Origin: Thauera aromatica_A
GTDB taxonomy: Bacteria > Pseudomonadota > Gammaproteobacteria > Burkholderiales > Rhodocyclaceae
Assembly: GCF_023093595.1 (NCBI RefSeq)
Contig: NZ_JALLIK010000103.1
Coordinates: forward strand, 52,323-116,322
Direction of reading: 5' to 3'
DNA: 64,000 bases
Shown here: positions 1 through 8,884 of the stretch, in pieces
Layout of the letters: each line of letters opens with the position of its first letter
Position numbering within the stretch: position 1 is the first letter of the stretch
Translations under genes and position numbers: made by a program
Notes under the pieces: model-generated
What the model saw: only the letters and a program-made list of their open reading frames with translations
Database searches by the model: none
What the model was told of the DNA's origin: nothing

Positions 1-443
1 TCGACGATCCGTGCCGGATCGAGCCCGGCGGTGCCCGCTTGGCGCACGGTGTGGTCGGGGCAGTGCAGCAGCACGTCGAGCAAGGGCTCGGCGCCGTCGA
101 GCAGCGGGCGCAGGCGGGCGCGCAAGGCGTCGGCGTTGCGCGCCAGCGCCACGCTGATGCTCTGTGTGCGCCGCCGCCCGGGGGGCACCAGGCCGGCGGC
201 GGTTTCGTCGAGAAAGCCGGCGTGCTGCTCGATCAGCAGCACCCGCCCGCCCGCGCCGACGACGGCGAAATCGACCGCGCCGAACACCGCCGTGTCGCCC
301 TCGGCGCGCGTCCAGTGCAGGCCGTGGTAGATCGTGCTGTCGTCGGGCAGCGCCGCGGCGAGGCGGGCGAGAGTGGCGAGTGCGCGTCCGCGCGCGCCTT
401 CGGCGGGAAGCAGGCGCCAGCCTTCGGGGTGGGTGCGGGCCAT
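1..443 (-). CDS. NERD-like/helicase-type protein, N-terminal part (cut by window edge)
   Basis: The gene reads leftward and runs off the window, so only about 147 N-terminal residues are visible. The start ATG is at 443-441. The visible part opens MARTHPEGWRLLPAEGARGR and later contains FGAVDFAVVGAGGRVLLIEQ, a D...iE pattern that resembles the nuclease-related (NERD-like) domain found at the front of some UvrD/AAA-type helicases. The position normally held by the NERD lysine appears to be occupied differently (EQHAG). The helicase domain itself would lie outside the window, so the assignment is by resemblance only. A small ORF ends 8 bp upstream. Confidence 0.5.
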   Translation of the reverse strand, partial: MARTHPEGWRLLPAEGARGRALATLARLAAALPDDSTIYHGLHWTRAEGDTAVFGAVDFAVVGAGGRVLLIEQHAGFLDETAAGLVPPGRRRTQSISVALARNADALRARLRPLLDGAEPLLDVLLHCPDHTVRQAGTAGLDPARIV

Positions 444-451
444 GGCGGGCT

Positions 452-604
452 TCAGCGGAGGCGCCTGAACAGGGGGTCGATCCGCTTCTGGTGACTGGCG
501 AGCTTGAAGGTTTCAGGCGGGCAGGCGCGCGCGCCGTCGAGGACGCGCTCGATCAGCGCGTGGGGGGCGGAATCGCAGACGGGAGGATGGCTGGTTTCGG
601 GCAT
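452..604 (-). CDS. Possible small protein, 50 aa, unknown
   Basis: A 50-codon ORF (starts MPETSHPPVCDSAPH, ends QKRIDPLFRRLR) finishes 8 bp before the start of the NERD-like gene on the same strand. The basic C-terminal end and the close spacing are compatible with a real upstream gene in the same operon. No convincing Shine-Dalgarno sequence is visible before the ATG, and no family is recognised, so it may be chance. Confidence 0.25.
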   Translation of the reverse strand: MPETSHPPVCDSAPHALIERVLDGARACPPETFKLASHQKRIDPLFRRLR

Positions 605-743
605 GTCGCAGGGAAAGGGGTTCGTTTGGGGAGAGTGGCTTGTATCGACGAACCTTCGGTAGCAGGCCGGATTAAACCCCAGATTGAAGCGGCGGGGTGT
701 TCGCTCTGAATCGGGGCGTGGATGCGGGCTAGAATCCCGCCCC

Positions 744-1349
744 ATGCCGCTCACCCTCGCCGCCCCCGTCCATAGCGAACTGATCATCAAGAAAAGCCGC
801 TTCATCGGCTGCGTGCAGCCGATGGCCGACCGCGCCGGGGCGCAGAAGGTGGTGGCCGCGCTGTGGGCGCAGCATCCGGGCGCGCGCCACGTGTGCTGGG
901 CGCTGCTCGCCGGTGGCCAGTCGGCGGCGGTCGATGACGGCGAGCCGAGCGGCACTGCCGGGCGGCCGATGCTCGACGTGCTCCGCCATCAGGACCTCGA
1001 GGGCGTGCTCGCCACCGTGGTGCGTTACTTCGGCGGGGTCAAGCTGGGGGCCGGCGGTCTCGTGCGCGCGTATACCGACGCGGTGGCGCAGGCCCTGCTC
1101 GGCGCGACCAAGGTGCCGATCGTGCGCCTGACGACACTGCATTGCGCCATCCCCTATGCGCTCGAAGGCCTGCTGCGGCGTGAGCTCGACGCCGCCGGCG
1201 CGCAGGGGCTGGAGGTGGCGCACGGGGCCGAAGTCGAGCTGTGCTTCAGCCTGGCCGAGGATGCGGCCGCAGCGCTGGTGGCACGCCTGAACGAGGCCGG
1301 CCAGGGGCGGGTGCGCTGGCGGGCGGATGTCGGGCATTCCCTTCCGTGA
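744..1349 (+). CDS. yigZ: YigZ/IMPACT family protein
   Basis: A 201-residue protein of the usual YigZ (UPF0029/IMPACT) length. Visible family features are IIKKSRFIGCVQP near residues 14-26, the DDGEPSGTAGRPML stretch near residues 68-81, and VVRYFGGVKLGAGGLVRAY near residues 95-113. This DGEPSGTAG...YFGG.KLG.GGL signature is the hallmark of the family. The C-terminal DUF1949-like half is present. The role of bacterial YigZ is not settled; eukaryotic IMPACT regulates the Gcn2 kinase. The ATG at 744 was chosen over an in-frame upstream ATG at 684 because homology begins at MPLTLAAPVHSEL. The gene is separated from the downstream operon by a long regulatory gap. Confidence 0.9.
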   Translation: MPLTLAAPVHSELIIKKSRFIGCVQPMADRAGAQKVVAALWAQHPGARHVCWALLAGGQSAAVDDGEPSGTAGRPMLDVLRHQDLEGVLATVVRYFGGVKLGAGGLVRAYTDAVAQALLGATKVPIVRLTTLHCAIPYALEGLLRRELDAAGAQGLEVAHGAEVELCFSLAEDAAAALVARLNEAGQGRVRWRADVGHSLP

Positions 1350-1369
1350 CGCTAGGGCAGCGCAGCGTG

Positions 1370-1437
1370 CGTTCATTACGGACGCTAGCTGAACGTTCAT
1401 GGTGAACGTAAAGGCCGTAGTGAACGGTCCCGTTCAC
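1370..1437 (+). promoter_or_regulatory. Candidate enhancer-binding (UAS) sites upstream of the sNOR operon
   Basis: Three related elements are seen: CGTTCATTACGGACG at 1370-1384, the perfect palindrome TGAACGTTCA at 1390-1399, and GTGAACGGTCCCGTTCAC at 1420-1437, whose arms GTGAACG/CGTTCAC are inverted repeats. They lie about 50-110 bp upstream of a sigma-54 promoter, where activator sites are expected. The same three elements, in the same order and spacing, occur at 6887-6953. The regulator encoded between the two copies is the obvious candidate to bind them; that is inference. Confidence 0.7.
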
Positions 1438-1481
1438 TCTGGATTAATTTGTTTTTCAATAAAAACAGCAAGTTGCAAAAG

Positions 1482-1497
1482 TGGTACGGAATTTGCC
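1482..1497 (+). promoter_or_regulatory. Sigma-54 (-24/-12) promoter of the sNOR operon
   Basis: The sequence TGGTACGGAATTTGCC fits the sigma-54 consensus (TGGCACG-N4-TTGC), with GG at 1483-1484 and GC at 1495-1496 separated by exactly 10 bases. An A/T-rich stretch precedes it. Transcription would start near 1508, giving a leader of about 50 nt before the ATG at 1560. Confidence 0.8.
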
Positions 1498-1559
1498 TCA
1501 TAAGGTGATGTAAGCAGCGCATGGTGCGCTGGTTATCGACAAACTTAGAGAGGCTCACA

Positions 1560-1895
1560 ATGAAAAAGCAATTCCTGACCATCCCCGCACTCGTCCTCGC
1601 CATCGCCGCCGCTGCGCCGGCCCAGGCCAAGATCGCGACTTCCGAGGAGATCGTCACGATCGGCACCGAGCGCCTGGTGGAACTGACCAACCAGGGGCAG
1701 ACCACCCTGAAAGTGCTCGTCCGCACCGGCCACGGCGTGGTTTCCGAAGGCAATCCCGACGGCAACGATATCGCCGAGTACTTCGTCGCGCCGGGCCAGG
1801 CGGTGCTCGTCAAGGGCCGCTACCGGGCCTACGAATACGTCCCGACGCCGGACTCGGCGAAGGTGTTCGAGGCGATGTATGCGCCCGGGCACTGA
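1560..1895 (+). CDS. Small secreted protein, first gene of the sigma-54 operon
   Basis: A 111-residue protein with a clear Sec signal peptide (MKKQFLTIPALVLAIAAAAP, cleavage likely after AQA near residue 22). The mature part of about 89 residues has no cysteine or CXXCH, so it is not a cytochrome. It is rich in beta-type segments (TLKVLVRTGHGVVSEG, FVAPGQAVLVKGRY) and would act in the periplasm. The ATG at 1560 follows the sigma-54 promoter and is preferred to an in-frame start at 1521, which would spoil the signal peptide. The nitric oxide reductase genes begin 167 bp downstream in the same direction. No family is recognised; the position suggests a periplasmic helper of the reductase or a nitrogen-oxide-related factor. 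Confidence 0.75.
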   Translation: MKKQFLTIPALVLAIAAAAPAQAKIATSEEIVTIGTERLVELTNQGQTTLKVLVRTGHGVVSEGNPDGNDIAEYFVAPGQAVLVKGRYRAYEYVPTPDSAKVFEAMYAPGH

Positions 1896-1972
1896 GTGCC
1901 GGACCAGGCCGGTGATGGCGGCATGCGCCATCCGGCCCGCGATCCCGGCGGGCCGGCCCGGACCGGTGTGCT

Positions 1973-1994
1973 CCGCTCGCCGCCCGGCGAGCGG
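1973..1994 (+). other. Strong intercistronic hairpin
   Basis: A 9-bp perfect stem (CCGCTCGCC / GGCGAGCGG) with a 4-base loop lies in the 167-bp gap between the secreted-protein gene and norS. There is no T-tract, so it looks more like an mRNA-processing or stabilising element, which would set a different expression level for the first gene, than a full terminator. Confidence 0.4.
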
Positions 1995-2062
1995 GCGCCA
2001 CCGGGGGGGCGAGCGGGGCGCGTGGCGGGACCACGCCTGAGATCGAGGAAAGGGGAGAAAAC

Positions 2063-2599
2063 ATGCTGCAAGACATTGTCTGGATCATCTCGTTGGCGCT
2101 GATGGCCGTGGTCGGCCTCGGCTGGGGGTTCGCGCTGCTCAATTCCGGCGCGCGCGAAGAGAATTACGCACCGCTGCAACAGCGCGCCTACCGTTTGCGG
2201 GCGCGCTTCTTCTGGGGGCTGGTGGCGGTGTTCGGGGTGCCGATGGTGCTCACCCTGAGCGACCTGCCCTATGACGCGATCCGCCCCGCGCAGGCCGGCG
2301 GCGAGGCCCAGGTGGTCGACGCCACTGGCTACATGTGGCGTTGGGAACTGAGCGAGGAGCGGATCGAGGCCGGCCGGCCGGTGGAGTTCCGCGTCCGCAG
2401 CGCCGACATCAACCACGGCTTCGCGATCTACGACGAAGAACTGAAGATCGTCGCCCAGGTGCAGGCGATGCCCGGGCTCACCAACACCTTGCGCCACACC
2501 TTTACCCGGCCCGGCACGTACCGCGTGCTGTGCCTCGAGTACTGCGGCCTCGGCCACCACAACATGTTCGCCGAATTCACCGTTGAAGAAAGGAGCTGA
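2063..2599 (+). CDS. norS: CuA-containing subunit II of a heme-copper (sNOR-type) reductase
   Basis: A 178-residue protein with two N-terminal membrane helices (about residues 5-27 and 47-66) and a periplasmic cupredoxin domain. The CuA ligand set is complete: H118 in NHGF, then C157, E159, C161, H165 and M168 in CLEYCGLGHHNM. It would pass electrons from a soluble donor to the catalytic subunit. A good ribosome site (GGAAAGGGGAGAAA) precedes the ATG. It is short compared with ordinary cytochrome oxidase subunit II. The order CuA subunit, catalytic subunit, SenC, small membrane protein matches the norS-norY-senC-orf1 cluster described in nitrifiers such as Nitrosomonas as sNOR. Symbol given on that basis; annotation pipelines would probably say cytochrome c oxidase subunit II. 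Confidence 0.8.
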   Translation: MLQDIVWIISLALMAVVGLGWGFALLNSGAREENYAPLQQRAYRLRARFFWGLVAVFGVPMVLTLSDLPYDAIRPAQAGGEAQVVDATGYMWRWELSEERIEAGRPVEFRVRSADINHGFAIYDEELKIVAQVQAMPGLTNTLRHTFTRPGTYRVLCLEYCGLGHHNMFAEFTVEERS

Positions 2600-2602
2600 G
2601 CG

Positions 2603-4102
2603 ATGGCAGCCTACAACTATCATCCCGCGCCGGACCACGGCGCGAAGGCCGGCGTGCTCGCCTACCTGGTCACCGCGGCGGCGGTCCTGCTGCTGCTGAT
2701 GGTGTTCGGCCTGTTGATGCGGCTGGAGCAGGGGGAGCTGATCGAGCTTGGCCCGAACGGGTTCTACCAGCTCATGACCGTCCATGGCGCCGGTATGGTC
2801 GGCATTGCCGGCATCGGCGGTGCGGCGGTCATGTGGCACTTCCTCGGCCACTACGTCGCGCTCTCGGCGCGCCTGCTGCTGGTCAACCTGGTGCTGTTCC
2901 TGATCGGGGTGGCGATGGTCCTGGGCAGTGTCTTCCTGGGCAATTTCCACGCCGCGTGGACCTTCCTGTATCCGCTGCCGAGCCATTCGATGGGCTTGTG
3001 GAGCACCGGAGCGGCGGCGCTGTTCCTCGCCGGGATGCTGGTCATCGGCACCGGCTTCCTGCTCTTCCACCTCGACATCGCGCGCGCGCTGATCGCCCGC
3101 TACGGCAGCTTTTCCCGCGCCCTGGGCTGGCCCCAGCTGTTCGGCACTGACGACGGCAACGCCCCGCCGCCGACCGTGGTCGCGAGCGCAATGGTGACCA
3201 TCGTCAATGTCGTCGGCCTGGTCGTCGGCGCCAGCATCCTGGCGATGATGCTGGTCAATCTCTACGCGCCCGAGTTCGCCATCGATCCGCTGCTGGCGAA
3301 GGGCATGATCTACTTCTTCGGCCATGTCTTCATCAACGCCACCATCTACATGGCGGTGATCGCGGTGTACGAGATCCTGCCGCGCTACACGCGCCGGCCG
3401 TGGAAGGCGAACAAGGTCTTCCTCGCCTCGTGGACGGCGTCGACGCTGATGGTGATGTTCATCTTCCCGCACCACCTGCTGATGGATTTCGGCTTTCCGA
3501 AGTGGATGCTGGTGATGGGCCACATCATCGGCTACCTGAACACGGTGCCGATCCTGGTGGTGACCGGCTACGGCGCGCTGATGATCGTGTACCGCTCGGG
3601 GATCCGCTGGGACATGGGCACGCGGCTGCTGTTCCTGTCGATGCTGGGGTGGGCGGCGGGGGCGATGCCGGCCTTCATCGACGGCACGATCCGGGTCAAC
3701 TACGTGATGCACAACACCCTGTGGGTGCCGGGGCATTTCCACACCTACCTCCTGCTCGGCATGGTGTCGATGCTGTTCGGCTTCATGTACTACCTGACCA
3801 AGCCGGCGAAGAATGGGGCGGGGGCGGCCGAATCGGCCCTCGATCGCCTCGCCTACTGGGCCTATCTGGTCGGTTCGCTGGGGTTCACGCTGACCTTCCT
3901 CTATTCGGGCAAGGAAAGCGTCGCCCGCCGCTACGCCGAGCATCTGCCCGAATGGGTGCCGTACGACCGTGTCGGCTCGTTGTTCGCGGCGCTGATCGTT
4001 GCCGCGGCGCTGATCTTCGTGCTGCGCTTCCTGACCCGCCTGGGCCATGCCGGCAGCAGCCACATGCGGGCGAGCGTGCCGGCCGGAGTGGTTGCGGCAT
4101 GA
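2603..4102 (+). CDS. norY: Catalytic subunit I of a heme-copper reductase, likely sNOR nitric oxide reductase
   Basis: A 499-residue, roughly 12-helix membrane protein of the heme-copper oxidase superfamily. Visible metal ligands: H61 (low-spin heme, TVHGAGM), H241 in helix VI (FFGHVFIN), H290-H291 in helix VII (FPHHLLMD), and H378/H380 in helix X (GHFHT). In oxygen reductases of the A and B types the helix VI motif is HPxxY, with the tyrosine cross-linked to the histidine. Here that position is N245, and no tyrosine is available there. This absence, the linked CuA subunit and the senC/orf1 neighbours point to the sNOR group of nitric oxide reductases (2 NO to N2O) rather than an oxygen reductase. 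The start is 3 bp after norS, and the 3' end overlaps senC. Confidence 0.78.
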   Translation: MAAYNYHPAPDHGAKAGVLAYLVTAAAVLLLLMVFGLLMRLEQGELIELGPNGFYQLMTVHGAGMVGIAGIGGAAVMWHFLGHYVALSARLLLVNLVLFLIGVAMVLGSVFLGNFHAAWTFLYPLPSHSMGLWSTGAAALFLAGMLVIGTGFLLFHLDIARALIARYGSFSRALGWPQLFGTDDGNAPPPTVVASAMVTIVNVVGLVVGASILAMMLVNLYAPEFAIDPLLAKGMIYFFGHVFINATIYMAVIAVYEILPRYTRRPWKANKVFLASWTASTLMVMFIFPHHLLMDFGFPKWMLVMGHIIGYLNTVPILVVTGYGALMIVYRSGIRWDMGTRLLFLSMLGWAAGAMPAFIDGTIRVNYVMHNTLWVPGHFHTYLLLGMVSMLFGFMYYLTKPAKNGAGAAESALDRLAYWAYLVGSLGFTLTFLYSGKESVARRYAEHLPEWVPYDRVGSLFAALIVAAALIFVLRFLTRLGHAGSSHMRASVPAGVVAA

Positions 4103-4713
4103 AGTCCGGGGCGCGGAATTTCGCTGCCGCGGTGGGGGTCGCCGTGCTCGGGACCGCCACCCTGTGGTGGGGCAGCGACGGCTTCACTGCCTTCACCAGC
4201 GAGGCGGCACGCCGCCTGAGCGTGCTGGAAAATCCGCGCCCGCTGCCGGCCGTCGCCCTCGAAGACCAGGACGGCCGGCGGTTCACCCTGCAGGACTACC
4301 GTGGGCGGCTGCTCGCGGTGGAGTTCATCTACACCCGCTGCGAGACGATCTGCTACAGCCTGGGTACGGCGTTTCGGCAGATCCGCGAGCAGGTGCCGGC
4401 TGCCGCCCTCGGGCGCGAGTTCGCGCTGTTGAGCATCAGCTTCGACCCGGGGCACGACGCGCCCGCCCGCCTGCGCGACTACGGCCGCCGCTTCGGCGCG
4501 GACGGGGGGGACTGGCGGATCGCGCGCCCGGCCGACGCCGACGGCCTGCGCGCGCTGCTCGCCGCGTTCGGCGTGGTCGTCATCCCCGATGCGTTCGGGG
4601 GTTTCGAGCACAACGCCGCGCTCCACCTCGTCGGCCGCGACGGCCGGCTCGAAGAGATCCGCGACCTCGACGCGGTCGCGCCGTTCGTCGCCGCGCTCGG
4701 AGCCCGGCTGTGA
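4099..4713 (+). CDS. senC: SCO1/SenC copper chaperone
   Basis: A 204-residue thioredoxin-fold protein with an N-terminal membrane anchor (about residues 8-26). The copper-binding set is present: C81 and C85 in the CxxxC motif (YTRCETICYS) and H171 in FEHNAALHLV. The family delivers copper to CuA sites, here presumably to NorS on the periplasmic side. The ATG overlaps the norY stop (ATGA), implying coupled translation. The stop in turn overlaps the GTG start of the next gene, inside a 12-bp repeat array. Confidence 0.9.
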   Translation: MKSGARNFAAAVGVAVLGTATLWWGSDGFTAFTSEAARRLSVLENPRPLPAVALEDQDGRRFTLQDYRGRLLAVEFIYTRCETICYSLGTAFRQIREQVPAAALGREFALLSISFDPGHDAPARLRDYGRRFGADGGDWRIARPADADGLRALLAAFGVVVIPDAFGGFEHNAALHLVGRDGRLEEIRDLDAVAPFVAALGARL

Positions 4714-4778
4714 GCCCGGCTGTGAGCCCGGCGGTGAGTCCGGCGGTGAGTCCGGCGGTGAGTCCGGCGGTGAGTCCG
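4701..4778 (+). repeat. 12-bp tandem repeat (about 6 copies) carrying serial GTG start codons
   Basis: The unit GTGAGYCCGGCK is repeated in register across the senC stop codon and the start of the next gene, encoding an (SPAV)n peptide in the latter. GTG codons fall at 4710, 4722, 4734, 4746, 4758 and 4770, all in the same frame. The first GTG overlaps the senC stop (GTGA). Gain or loss of a unit keeps the frame but alters the N-terminus and the number of possible starts. Confidence 0.85.
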
Positions 4779-5387
4779 CGGCGCATTCCCCGCAAGCCGG
4801 CCGCGCTCGCGCTCGCCGCCGTCTATCTGGCGCTCGCCCTGCCGCCGGCGCGCGCCTGGCTGGAAGCGTCGATGGTCGGCCACATGCTGGTCCAGATCCC
4901 GCTGCTGGCCGCGCTCGGGGCGGGCGCCGGCCTGCTGCTGCCGGCGCCGCGCCGGGCCGTGCTGCGGGCGGCGCTGGGTGGGCCACTCGCCTGCCTCCTC
5001 GCGGCCGCGTTCGCGTCCACTTACTGGATGCTGCCGCGGGCGCTCGATGCGGCGGTGCTCGATCCGCTCGCCGCGCTCGCCAAGTTCTCGAGCCTGCCGC
5101 TGCTCGTCGGCCTGCCCCTGGCGCTCGCCTGGGAGCGGCTCGGCCTGATCGGCCGGGGCTTCATCTGGACCAACCTGATCAGCATGCTGGGGTTCACCGG
5201 CTGGCTGTACCTCGCCGCCCCGCTGCGGGTGTGCAACACCTACCTGGTCGATGAGCAGGCGCGCGTCGGCTGGTGGATGATCGGGCTCGCGGTGCTGCTG
5301 TTCGCCTTCTGGCTGGGCGGGCTGTTCGCCGGCCGGCGTCCGCCGTGCGCCTCTCCCGGGCGCTGCGCCGACGGGCAGCCGGTCTGA
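4710..5387 (+). CDS. CtaG-like membrane protein of the sNOR cluster (orf1)
   Basis: A protein of up to 225 residues with about five to six predicted membrane helices. It begins with an (SPAV)n stretch produced by the tandem repeat, then RRIPRKPAALALAAVYLAL. The motif SMVGHMLVQIPLL (histidine in a helix) and the later STYWMLPRALDAAV recall the CtaG/caa3 assembly-factor family (HMxxHmLL..., WxLPrllDaA), so a part in metal or heme loading of NorY is plausible. The fourth-gene position equals that of orf1 in norSY-senC-orf1 clusters. The GTG at 4710 was chosen for its overlap with the senC stop, but any of six in-frame GTG codons could serve. Confidence 0.7.
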   Translation: MSPAVSPAVSPAVSPAVSPAVSPRRIPRKPAALALAAVYLALALPPARAWLEASMVGHMLVQIPLLAALGAGAGLLLPAPRRAVLRAALGGPLACLLAAAFASTYWMLPRALDAAVLDPLAALAKFSSLPLLVGLPLALAWERLGLIGRGFIWTNLISMLGFTGWLYLAAPLRVCNTYLVDEQARVGWWMIGLAVLLFAFWLGGLFAGRRPPCASPGRCADGQPV

Positions 5388-5394
5388 GCGTTGC

Positions 5395-5423
5395 GGTCCG
5401 GTGTGCTGCGGCCGGCCCGGACC
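5395..5423 (+). terminator. Possible bidirectional hairpin between convergent genes
   Basis: GGTCCG (5395-5400) and CGGACC (5418-5423) can pair across a 17-base loop in the 70-bp space between the convergent orf1 and regulator genes. There is no T-tract, so it is a weak candidate. Confidence 0.3.
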
Positions 5424-5457
5424 GACGGCCTGGAACGACCGGCCCGGAACGAGCAAC

Positions 5458-6846
<1,389 letters not shown>

Positions 6847-6886
6847 CGGGCCTTTCCTTCGGGGTGGGTGGGCGCAGTGTAACGGG

Positions 6887-6953
6887 CGTTCATTGCGGAC
6901 GCAAGCGAACGTTCATGATGGACACTGACGCTGGGGTGGACGGTCGCGTTCAC
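6887..6953 (+). promoter_or_regulatory. Candidate UAS sites upstream of the FNT channel gene
   Basis: CGTTCATTGCGGACGC begins at 6887, GAACGTTC is at 6907-6914, and GTGGACGGTCGCGTTCAC is at 6936-6953. Order, spacing and sequence mirror the sites at 1370-1437. The region also serves as the upstream region of the divergently transcribed regulator, so autoregulation is possible. Confidence 0.68.
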
Positions 6954-6996
6954 TACGAATGAATTTATTTTTCAGTAAAAACAGTTAGTTGCAAAA

Positions 6997-7013
6997 TTGG
7001 TATGGAATTTGCG
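6997..7013 (+). promoter_or_regulatory. Sigma-54 promoter of the FNT-SDR genes
   Basis: TTGGTATGGAATTTGCG has GG at 6999-7000 and GC at 7011-7012 with exactly 10 bases between. The flanks (AAAAACAG..AGTTGCAAAA before and TGATGTAA after) are nearly identical to those of the promoter at 1482. The ATG follows about 48 bp downstream. Confidence 0.8.
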
Positions 7014-7059
7014 TCACAGAATGATGTAACGCTCAAACAATGTTCGCGGAGAAATCGCG

Positions 7060-7896
7060 ATGGACCATTTTTCTTCCTCCCGGCTGATGGACGAGATCGC
7101 AGCGACCAGCCGCAACAAGGCCGCGCTGAGCATCGCCGGGATGCTGCTCAAAGGCTTCCTTTCCGGTGCGCTGTTCGCCTACGCCACGGCCTTCGCCTTT
7201 ACCGTGTCCGAGGGGTTGCCGGCAGGGGTCGCCACCCTGGTGTCGGCGGCGGTGTTTCCCGCCGGCTCGGCGATCATCGTCCTGCTCGGGCTCGAACTGG
7301 CCACCGGCAACTTCGCCGTCCTGCCGTTCGGCCTGGCGCGCGGCAGCAACCGGCGCGGCGCGGTGGTGCGCAACTGGAGCTGGGTCTATCTGGCCAACTT
7401 CCTCGGCAGCGTCTTCGTCGGCGGCCTGCTCACCTTCGCCCTGACCAAGGGCTTCACCGAGAGCGCCGGCGCGCTCGGGGCGAGGATCGTCGCCGTCGCC
7501 GAAGCGAAGACGCTGGCCTACCAGCATGCCGGCGCCAGCGGCTGGTTCACCGCGCTCGTCAGCGGCGTGCTGTGCAACTGGATGGTGGCGCTCGGCACCG
7601 TGCTCGGCCTCGGTTCGACTTCGTCGATCGGCAAAGTCACCGCGGTCTGGCTGCCGATTTCGATGTTTTTCGGGCTCGGGCTCGAGCATTCGGTGGTCAA
7701 TATGTTCGTCGTGCCGACCGCGATCGCCCTCGGCGCCGACATCGGTGTCGGCCAGTGGCTGTGGTGGAACCAGCTGCCGGTCACGGTCGGCAACCTGATC
7801 GGCGGTGTCGTGCTCACCGGGCTGCTGCTGCATTTCGGCCATCCGGCCGCGGCGCCGGCGGCGGAGCCGGTCGTGCTCGCCGAAGAGACGTCGTAA
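7060..7896 (+). CDS. Formate/nitrite transporter (FNT) family channel
   Basis: A 278-residue inner-membrane protein with six predicted helices and the internal repeat of the FNT (FocA/NirC) fold. Family motifs: GLELATGNFAV (77-87), LCNWMVALG (171-179) and LEHSVVNMF (209-217) with the pore histidine H210 and N214. FNT channels carry formate, nitrite or hydrosulphide. Co-regulation with a probable nitric oxide reductase makes nitrite (NirC-like) the likelier substrate, though the sequence alone does not decide it. The gene has its own sigma-54 promoter. An SDR gene follows after 91 bp. Confidence 0.88.
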   Translation: MDHFSSSRLMDEIAATSRNKAALSIAGMLLKGFLSGALFAYATAFAFTVSEGLPAGVATLVSAAVFPAGSAIIVLLGLELATGNFAVLPFGLARGSNRRGAVVRNWSWVYLANFLGSVFVGGLLTFALTKGFTESAGALGARIVAVAEAKTLAYQHAGASGWFTALVSGVLCNWMVALGTVLGLGSTSSIGKVTAVWLPISMFFGLGLEHSVVNMFVVPTAIALGADIGVGQWLWWNQLPVTVGNLIGGVVLTGLLLHFGHPAAAPAAEPVVLAEETS

Positions 7897-7987
7897 CCGC
7901 GCCCGACGTAGGGCACGATACGGGGCGGGTGCAGGTCGAAAGCTTGCCTCGGCGGAGGTCGATTTTCCCATTTTGGAGGAGCACACC

Positions 7988-8740
7988 ATGGACAACAGGC
8001 TGGCAGGAAAAACTGCTGTGATCACCGGTGCAAGCAGCGGAATCGGGCGCGCGATCGTCGAACACTACGTCGCCGCGGGGGCGAAGGTGGTCGCCTTCGC
8101 CCGCAACCGGGCGGCGCTCGAGGCGCTCGCCGCCGCCCATCCGGGGGCGGTGCTCGCCGTCACCGGCGACGTCACCCGCCCCGCCGACCTGCAGCGCCTT
8201 GCCGACGAGGCGGTGAAGGCGTTCGGCGGCGTCGACATCGTGGTGCCGAATGCCGGCATCGCCCGGGTCGTGTCCTTCGAGGACAGCACGCCCGAAGCCT
8301 TCGACACCCAGTTCTCGGTGAACCTGTTCGGTGCGGTCGAGACCGTCCGCCGCCTGCTGCCGCATCTGCGCAAGGGCGGCTCGGTGCAGTTCATCAGCAC
8401 CTTCCTGACCCAGGTCGGCTTTCCCGGGCTGGCGATCTACAGCGCCAGCAAGGCGGCGCTGAAATCGATCACCCAGACGCTCGCGGCCGAGCTCGCGCCG
8501 CAGGGCATCCGGGTCAATGCGATCGCCCCGGGGCCGATCGGCACGCCGCTGTGGGGCACGGTCGGGCTGCCTGCGGACGTGCTCGACAGCGTCGCGCACA
8601 AGCTCACCGCGCGCCTGCTGCCGGGCGCCTTCGGCCGCCCGGAAGACATCGCCGCGACGTCGGTGTTTCTCGCCTCCGACGACGCACGCAACATCTACGG
8701 CCAGGAGATCGTCGTCGACGGCGGATACACGGTGGGCTGA
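7988..8740 (+). CDS. Short-chain dehydrogenase/reductase
   Basis: A 250-residue classical SDR. The NAD(P)-binding TGASSGIG lies at residues 14-21, NAG near residue 88, and the catalytic Ser...YSASK motif near residues 140-156. The C-terminal APGPIGTPL and DGGYTVG segments are typical. An ideal ribosome site (TTGGAGGAGCACACC) sits just before the ATG. The substrate cannot be read from sequence. It lies 91 bp downstream of the FNT channel on the same strand and may belong to the same sigma-54 transcript. The purine-rich site could equally reflect independent expression. Confidence 0.88.
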   Translation: MDNRLAGKTAVITGASSGIGRAIVEHYVAAGAKVVAFARNRAALEALAAAHPGAVLAVTGDVTRPADLQRLADEAVKAFGGVDIVVPNAGIARVVSFEDSTPEAFDTQFSVNLFGAVETVRRLLPHLRKGGSVQFISTFLTQVGFPGLAIYSASKAALKSITQTLAAELAPQGIRVNAIAPGPIGTPLWGTVGLPADVLDSVAHKLTARLLPGAFGRPEDIAATSVFLASDDARNIYGQEIVVDGGYTVG

Positions 8741-8884
8741 GCAGCGGCGCCCGCGCCCGCGCCCGCCTGCGCTGCGAGGGTAAGTACGAATGGCGGGTGC
8801 GGACGGCTTTACATGGTGGCGGGGAGTGAAGTAAAAGCGGGGCTGCCCTTGCCGGCCCGCCCCGCCTGCTCCTGAAGGAAATCC

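Noticed and set aside
1829..4063. 744-codon minus-strand frame over norS-norY
   Set aside because: Low-complexity His/Arg/Gln-rich translation opposite well-supported heme-copper genes; a shadow frame.
2603..4102. Call as an ordinary cytochrome c oxidase subunit I
   Set aside because: The helix VI tyrosine of oxygen reductases is missing (N245), and the gene neighbourhood matches sNOR; kept as a nitric oxide reductase candidate.
8741..8884. ModE operator before modA
   Set aside because: No sequence close to the known ModE palindrome was found in the gap.
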